In this document: one piece after another, positions 13,693 through 17,788 of the stretch
Numbering within the stretch: position 1 is the first letter of the stretch
How the letters are laid out: each line of letters starts with the position of its first letter
Origin: JBNGDW01 sp049975325
Lineage (GTDB): Bacteria > Cloacimonadota > Cloacimonadia > JGIOTU-2 > JBNGDW01
Length of the DNA: 17,788 nucleotides
Assembly: GCA_049975325.1 (NCBI GenBank)
Contig: JBNGDW010000028.1
Coordinates: 1-17,788 of the forward strand
Direction: 5' to 3'
Position numbers and translations under genes: made by a program
Notes under the pieces: generated by a model
Told to the model about the DNA's origin: nothing
Seen by the model: the letters and a program-made list of their open reading frames with translations, nothing else
Databases searched by the model: none

Positions 13693-14838
13693 ATGGAATA
13701 TTTTTTAACAGAAGAGCAGAAAGAAATCAAAGGATTAGCCCGACAGATTGCAGAAGAAAAAATTAAGCCAGTCAGGCAAAAATATGATGAAGAAGCTATA
13801 TTCCCCTGGGACATTGTAAAAATAATGGCGCAAACAGACCTATTTAGAGTACTCGTGCCTGAGGAATATGAAGGAATCAGCGGAAAGGTTCTAGACCTTG
13901 CAATTATGATTGAAGAATTAAGCAGAGTAGATGCAGGAATAGCGCTTGCTTTAGGTGGAACTGGATTAGGGATTTATCCGCTTTTGTTAAATGGTAATGA
14001 GGAGCAGAAACAAAAATATCTCCCTCAGATTGCGGCTGGAGGGAAGTTAGCTGCATTTGCCCTGACAGAACCAGAAGCTGGCTCTGATGCAGGTGCTATA
14101 AAAACTACTGCTACAAGGGATGGTGATTTCTATGTTCTAAATGGGACAAAACAGTGGATAACAAATGGTGGAGAAGCAGATATTTATACCGTATTTGCCC
14201 TTACAGATAAAACCAAAGGTGCACGAGGAGCATCAGCATTTATCGTTGAGAAAGGAACTGAGGGCTTCAGCTTTGGGAAAAAGGAGAACAAGATGGGTAT
14301 TCGTAGCTCTGCCACACGAGAGCTGATTTTCGAAAACTGTCGCATTCCAGCTGAAAATCTTGTCGGCAAAGAAGGTATGGGCTTTATGATTGCGATGAAA
14401 ACTTTTGATAAATCTCGTCCTATGGTTGGAGCTCAGGCAGTAGGTATTGCTCAAGGAGCATTGGAAGAAGCCATCATCTACTCCAAACAAAGACATCAAT
14501 TTGGCAAACCAATATCTGCATTCCAGGGGATTCAATTTATGCTCGCTGATATGGCAATGAAGGTAGAATCTGCCAGAGCTCTCGTATATGCCACTGCCCG
14601 AATGATCGATGCGGGAGAGAAAAGATACAGTAAAGAGTCTGCTATGTGTAAATGCTATGCATCTGATGTGGCTATGCAAGTAACCACAGATGCGGTCCAA
14701 ATTCTCGGTGGATATGGATATATGAAGGAATATCCAGTTGAAAAAATGATGCGTGACGCTAAAATTACCCAGATTTACGAAGGCACAAATCAAATCCAAA
14801 GAATGATAATCGCCTCAAATCTTTTGAAAGAGTTTTAA
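13693..14838 (+). CDS. Acyl-CoA dehydrogenase, medium-chain-like
   Basis: A 381-residue FAD-dependent acyl-CoA dehydrogenase of standard length that oxidises acyl-CoA to trans-2-enoyl-CoA, or runs in reverse in some anaerobes, passing electrons to ETF. Visible: N-terminal helical domain with LTEEQKEIKGLARQIAEEKI (5-24), FALTEPEAGSDAG (122-134) and WITNGG (155-160) in the beta domain, FDKSRP (238-243, a pattern seen in medium-chain enzymes), RHQFGKPISAFQGIQF (267-282), QILGGYGYMKEYPVEKMMRDAKI (336-358) and the catalytic base E363 in IYEGTNQIQRM. A strong GGAGGG ribosome binding site precedes the ATG at 13693. No CoA transferase, thiolase or hydratase is adjacent. The ferredoxin-EtfA at 5906 is a plausible electron partner. 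Confidence 0.93.
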   Translation: MEYFLTEEQKEIKGLARQIAEEKIKPVRQKYDEEAIFPWDIVKIMAQTDLFRVLVPEEYEGISGKVLDLAIMIEELSRVDAGIALALGGTGLGIYPLLLNGNEEQKQKYLPQIAAGGKLAAFALTEPEAGSDAGAIKTTATRDGDFYVLNGTKQWITNGGEADIYTVFALTDKTKGARGASAFIVEKGTEGFSFGKKENKMGIRSSATRELIFENCRIPAENLVGKEGMGFMIAMKTFDKSRPMVGAQAVGIAQGALEEAIIYSKQRHQFGKPISAFQGIQFMLADMAMKVESARALVYATARMIDAGEKRYSKESAMCKCYASDVAMQVTTDAVQILGGYGYMKEYPVEKMMRDAKITQIYEGTNQIQRMIIASNLLKEF

Positions 14839-14909
14839 TCCCTTTGGAATAATCTAAAGATATAATTCTATGCAAATTATCAATCGGCTCTTGAAGAAAT
14901 CTGCGCAAT

Positions 14910-15470
14910 ATGATGGATAAACAGAAGCTTTTGATACATATATGCTGCGCACCCTGTCTTGTGGCTCCTTATTTACATCTAAAAGATGAGTTTAATATAA
15001 CAGGTTTCTGGTATAATCCCAACATACATCCCTATCAAGAATACAAAAGACGTCTCAGGGAAGTGGAAAAATTTGAAACTCAAGAACAATTTCATGTATT
15101 ATATAAAGATGAATATCCCCTTGAGAAGTGGTTGCAAAATGTAGTTTTTAGAGAGGAGCATCGATGCAGATATTGCTATTATGAGCGTTTAGTTAATACC
15201 GCAATCTATGCCCGGCATGGTAAGTTTGATTTTTTTACAACAACCCTGCTCTACAGTAAAACTCAGGATCATGATCTTGTAGTGGAAATTGGGGAGTCAG
15301 TCGCAAAGCAGTATGGTATAAGGTTCTTGAATCGTGACTTTCGTAAATATTGGAAAGAAGGGATAGAATACTCCAAACAGCAAGGTATGTATCGTCAGCA
15401 ATATTGTGGCTGTGTGTATAGTGAGAAAGAAAGGTATTATAAGCCGGCATATCCGCCAGCTGGCGGATAA
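14910..15470 (+). CDS. queH: Epoxyqueuosine reductase QueH
   Basis: A 186-residue QueH (formerly DUF208), the Fe-S-dependent, cobalamin-independent enzyme that reduces epoxyqueuosine to queuosine in tRNA, the last step of the pathway. Visible: HICCAPC (10-16), GFWYNPNIHPYQEYKRR (32-48), CRYCYYERL (86-94), FTTTLLYSKTQDHD (109-122) and YCGCVYS (165-171). The cysteines C12, C13, C16, C86, C89, C166 and C168 match the family's metal and redox sites. Two ATGs lie near the start (14910, 14913). The C-terminal residues YPPAGG and the TAA stop are encoded by palindrome copy 5, so the protein ends in non-family sequence. With queE at 8333 this indicates queuosine modification from two separated loci. 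Confidence 0.93.
   Translation: MMDKQKLLIHICCAPCLVAPYLHLKDEFNITGFWYNPNIHPYQEYKRRLREVEKFETQEQFHVLYKDEYPLEKWLQNVVFREEHRCRYCYYERLVNTAIYARHGKFDFFTTTLLYSKTQDHDLVVEIGESVAKQYGIRFLNRDFRKYWKEGIEYSKQQGMYRQQYCGCVYSEKERYYKPAYPPAGG
15450..15469. repeat. Dispersed palindrome copy 5 (3' end of queH)
   Basis: A perfect 20-bp palindrome, TATCCGCCAG plus its complement. It encodes YPPAGG and runs into the TAA stop of queH. AAGCCGG flanks it at 15441-15447 and 15475-15481, a possible insertion duplication. Confidence 0.92.
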
Positions 15471-15525
15471 CGAAAAGCCGGGATGTTATGTAGAAGATTA
15501 TATTGGGGAGTAAAAGAAGAAGAAG

Positions 15526-16245
15526 ATGCCAAGTAACTACTACGTCATAATCGGTGATATTAAAAAGTCTAGGCATGTAGATAACTGGACTGATATTTTC
15601 AAGCAGATACGGTGCACTCTAAAGGAAACAAACAGAACATTTTCCAGTGATATTTTCATAGACTTCAAGTCAACGGTTGGTGACGAGTTTCAGGGGGTAC
15701 TTAAAGACCCTCAAAACGCATATGTCATTTATCTTTTTCTTAGATGCAAATTGCCTGTTGAGTGGTATTGTGGCATTGGCATTGGTGACATTGAAAAACC
15801 GCTTAAGAAAGATATTGGGATGAGGGGAACAGCTTTCTACAGAGCAAGAAGTGCCTTAGAATTATGCAAAAAGAGCAGAAGGAAGCTACTTATAAAATCT
15901 TTGGATATATCCAATCAGAGAGACGAGATAATCAACATATTACTGCAATTCGTCGAAGTTTTGGAAGATTCCTGGACAAAAAGGCAGCAAGAGGTAGTAA
16001 ATTATTTTAGATTACACCCAGATTATACTTATGAACAATTAGGTAAACACTTCAAGATATCTAAGCGGGCGGTATCGCAGATCTTAAAGGCTGCCGGTTG
16101 GAACGCAATCTCTGAAGGGGAAGTCCTCGTAAATAAATTGTTAAGAAACATAAGTTCGGGTGCGAGGGCAATTGATGTAAAGCCAAATAACTTTACAAAT
16201 AAAAGTAAAGCAAATATTCTTTACAGGGACGAGCATGATGATTGA
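15526..16245 (+). CDS. SatD-family protein with C-terminal helix-turn-helix
   Basis: A 239-residue protein resembling the SatD family: YYVIIGDIKKSR (5-16), TVGDEFQGVL (50-59), GIGIGD (83-88) and GMRGTAFYRARSALE (98-112). The C-terminal half has a sigma-like helix-turn-helix (about 153-192: RQQEVVNYF, TYEQLGKHFKISKRAVSQILKAAGW), then a poorly conserved tail. SatD takes its name from the secretion and acid tolerance locus of streptococci; its biochemical activity is not established to my knowledge. The GD...GDEFQ pattern recalls palm-type nucleotide cyclase folds, but that is inference. It has no strong ribosome binding site, only an A/G-rich stretch. It overlaps the next gene by 11 bases, a pairing with DUF3307-type genes that I recall from other bacteria. 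Confidence 0.75.
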   Translation: MPSNYYVIIGDIKKSRHVDNWTDIFKQIRCTLKETNRTFSSDIFIDFKSTVGDEFQGVLKDPQNAYVIYLFLRCKLPVEWYCGIGIGDIEKPLKKDIGMRGTAFYRARSALELCKKSRRKLLIKSLDISNQRDEIINILLQFVEVLEDSWTKRQQEVVNYFRLHPDYTYEQLGKHFKISKRAVSQILKAAGWNAISEGEVLVNKLLRNISSGARAIDVKPNNFTNKSKANILYRDEHDD

Positions 16246-16573
16246 GTTGATTTATGCCTTTTCATATATCGTAACCGTAGTATTAGGCCATTTTTTTGTA
16301 AACCTCATATTAAGAAGGTATCCCTTGCCGGAAAAAGAAGGATTGAAAGGAGCGGAGGCTACTATTGGAATTCTGGAAAGAATTTTGACACTAACTTTGG
16401 TATTGCTTGGGCAATATACGGCTTTGATATTGGTCCTCACTGCAAAATCAATAGCTCGGTTTGAAGAACTGAAGAATAGAAAATTCGCCGAATATTATTT
16501 AATTGGGACACTTTCCAGTGTGCTATTTGCCATGCTTATTGGCATTTTTACATTATATATATTGAAAATATAA
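16235..16573 (+). CDS. Small membrane protein, DUF3307-associated C-terminal type
   Basis: A 112-residue hydrophobic protein with helices at about 5-26, 50-72 and 88-110. The central segment GLKGAEATIGILERILTLTLVLLGQ (split at 36-60) followed by AKSIARFEELKNRKFAEYYLIGTLSS (70-95) matches the region that follows the DUF3307 domain in longer bacterial proteins as I recall them. The N-terminal DUF3307 portion itself seems absent, so this is a short form. Two ATGs (16235, 16238) lie within the end of the SatD gene, implying translational coupling. Function unknown; the fixed pairing with SatD suggests a soluble DNA-binding or enzymatic part plus a membrane part. Confidence 0.7.
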   Translation: MMIELIYAFSYIVTVVLGHFFVNLILRRYPLPEKEGLKGAEATIGILERILTLTLVLLGQYTALILVLTAKSIARFEELKNRKFAEYYLIGTLSSVLFAMLIGIFTLYILKI

Positions 16574-16583
16574 GGATATGGCA

Positions 16584-16799
16584 ATGATCCAGATTGGGAA
16601 GATACTGATAATTTTCGGCGTTGCACTCGTAGTAGTTGGTCTCATAATAGCCAATACACCTGTTGGAAAATATCTTGGCAGGCTTCCCGGAGACATCAAT
16701 ATTAAAGGCGAAAACTTTTCATTTCACTTTCCAATTGTAAGTTGCATTCTAATAAGCATTGTGTTAACAATAATAATAAATCTATTTTTGAGGAAGTAA
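16584..16799 (+). CDS. DUF2905-family small membrane protein
   Basis: A 71-residue protein with two hydrophobic helices (about 5-23 and 49-69) joined by a loop containing GRLPGDI (32-38) and GENFSFHFP (42-50), the hallmark of DUF2905. Function is unknown. The ATG at 16584 is preferred because AAGGA (16572-16576) lies 7 bases upstream; an in-frame ATG at 16578 is too close to that site. It starts about 10 bases after the preceding membrane gene and ends 1 base before the next start, so it is part of the same transcript. In some bacteria DUF2905 genes stand near ruvAB or queA; no such neighbour is here, although queH lies upstream. Confidence 0.87.
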   Translation: MIQIGKILIIFGVALVVVGLIIANTPVGKYLGRLPGDINIKGENFSFHFPIVSCILISIVLTIIINLFLRK

Positions 16800-16800
16800 G

Positions 16801-17757
16801 ATGTCCAAATACAAAGAGATAAGTCTCGATAATATAAAAACTTATTCAGTGAAAGACCGACCTAGTAAGGTTCATATTAACGACTTTGTCAATCTCAATA
16901 ATGAAGTGAAGATACATAATTTTATAGAGAGCCTTCCGAATATTTTGAAAGGAAAGGAGCTTAAGGAGCTTATTAATTTATGTGAAGATGCATTAGCCGA
17001 TCGCAGACCCCTTATTGTGATGATGGGGGGCCATGTGATAAAATGCGGGTTAACACCTCTTTTCAATAAGGCGATAGAGCAAGGGATAATCAAAGCCATT
17101 GCAGTGAATGGTTCTATTTGCATCCATGATTTTGAAATTGCATATTTTGGTAAAACTTCGGAGGATGTGGGTATAGCCCTTAGAGATGGTAGCTTTGGCA
17201 TGGCAGAAGAGACCGGCAGGGTAATAACTCAAGTTATTCAAGATGGGTATAAGGAAGGACTTGGATATGGAGAAGCATTAGGCAGATATATTGCAGAGGA
17301 GAAGCCGCAATATTGCCGACATAGCCTGCTTGCATGTGCGTATCAGCACAATGTTCCTGTAACTGTACATATCGCGCTGGGTACAGATATTATTCATCAG
17401 CATAAATCTGCAAATGGAGAGGCATTGGGTGGAGCCAGCTATCGCGATTTCAAAATCTTTACCGAGCAGATAAAAAGACTCCACAATGGCGGTGTTATTA
17501 TAAATTTTGGCTCTGCCGTAATCCTGCCGGAAGTATTTCTAAAAGCAGTAACAATTGTTCGCAATCTAGGATTCCCTCTTTCTGGATTTTATACAGCTGT
17601 TTTTGATATGAATATACAATACCGTGCCCTAACGAATGTAGTAGAGCGTCCGACTCAACCCGATGGCAGGGGTTTCTATTTCGTTGGACACCATGAAATT
17701 ATGATTCCACTCTTCTTTCAGGCACTTTTAGAATGGGCAGACTCTCACAATAAATAA
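16801..17757 (+). CDS. Conserved protein of unknown function, GGHVIKxG type
   Basis: A 318-residue soluble protein without signal peptide or membrane helices. I recall similar proteins in several bacterial phyla but no characterised function. Visible blocks: TYSVKDRPSKV (14-24), MMGGHVIKCGLTPLF (74-88), NGSICIHDFEIAYFGKTSEDV (split at 103-123), DGSFGMAEETG (129-139), HIALGTDIIHQH (190-201), NFGSAVILPEVFLKA (235-249) and GHHEIMIPLF (296-305). The Gly-rich block near 74-84 and the histidines H78, H109, H190, H199 and H201 suggest a nucleotide- or metal-binding enzyme; a distant likeness to the deoxyhypusine synthase fold is only a guess. It starts 1 base after the DUF2905 stop and is probably co-transcribed. 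Confidence 0.75.
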   Translation: MSKYKEISLDNIKTYSVKDRPSKVHINDFVNLNNEVKIHNFIESLPNILKGKELKELINLCEDALADRRPLIVMMGGHVIKCGLTPLFNKAIEQGIIKAIAVNGSICIHDFEIAYFGKTSEDVGIALRDGSFGMAEETGRVITQVIQDGYKEGLGYGEALGRYIAEEKPQYCRHSLLACAYQHNVPVTVHIALGTDIIHQHKSANGEALGGASYRDFKIFTEQIKRLHNGGVIINFGSAVILPEVFLKAVTIVRNLGFPLSGFYTAVFDMNIQYRALTNVVERPTQPDGRGFYFVGHHEIMIPLFFQALLEWADSHNK

Positions 17758-17762
17758 ATCGT

Positions 17763-17788
17763 ATGAAAAAACCTGTTTTAATCCACAC
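17763..17788 (+). CDS. Start of a further gene, cut by the window end
   Basis: An ATG 5 bases after the preceding stop opens a frame MKKPVLIH that runs off the window. Its tight spacing suggests the next cistron, but there is no clear ribosome binding site and only eight codons are visible, so no product can be assigned. Confidence 0.3.

Noticed and set aside
13584..13766. 60-codon open frame before the acyl-CoA dehydrogenase
   Set aside because: It overlaps the dehydrogenase in another frame, has no ribosome binding site and no recognisable motif.
15483..15536. 17-codon open frame between queH and the SatD gene
   Set aside because: Too short, no ribosome binding site, overlaps the next gene start; probably chance.
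1..17788. tRNA, rRNA or CRISPR array
   Set aside because: No cloverleaf-like segment, rRNA-like stretch or regularly spaced direct repeats were seen; the palindromes are irregularly spaced and mostly in genes.

Overview
The window is AT-rich bacterial DNA, packed with short intergenic gaps and several 4-bp ATGA start/stop overlaps. Gene content suggests an anaerobic, probably uncultured bacterium: a ferredoxin-fused ETF alpha subunit, a citrate-lyase-type CitD/CitE pair, quinolinate synthase made next to Fe-S assembly genes, and the Fe-S-type epoxyqueuosine reductase QueH. The sequence alone does not fix a phylum. No rRNA, tRNA, CRISPR array, insertion sequence or prophage gene was seen.

Left block (1-5738, + strand): the 3' part of a YbbR/CdaR-type gene, tsaD (tRNA t6A synthesis), a membrane-anchored family 2 glycosyltransferase, a WalJ/YycJ-type metallo-beta-lactamase-fold hydrolase, a CaCA-type cation exchanger and an MscS channel. 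tsaD overlaps the genes on both sides, and the hydrolase overlaps the exchanger, which points to translational coupling.

Second block (5906-10192, + strand): ferredoxin-EtfA fusion, an amidohydrolase-like protein that has lost two metal-binding histidines, queE, citD and citE. EtfB and CitF, the usual partners, are not in the window. Convergent to this is a minus-strand operon (13328 to 10410) of Rrf2/IscR-type regulator, iscS, iscU and nadA. It links Fe-S cluster assembly with an Fe-S enzyme of NAD synthesis, and a candidate promoter with an overlapping dyad lies in front of the regulator. The region between the convergent blocks (10193-10409) is a mosaic of inverted repeats.

Right block (13693-17788, + strand): a medium-chain-type acyl-CoA dehydrogenase, queH, then a tight run of SatD-family protein, a short DUF3307-associated membrane protein, a DUF2905 membrane protein, a conserved protein of unknown function and the first codons of another gene.

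The most unusual signal is a dispersed short palindrome, TCCGCC-N4-GGCGGA, present five times. Four copies lie inside protein-coding genes, all in frame, using all three reading frames, and one supplies the end of a protein. Two copies have short direct repeats on either side. This looks like an iterated or formerly mobile palindromic element that tolerates insertion into genes.
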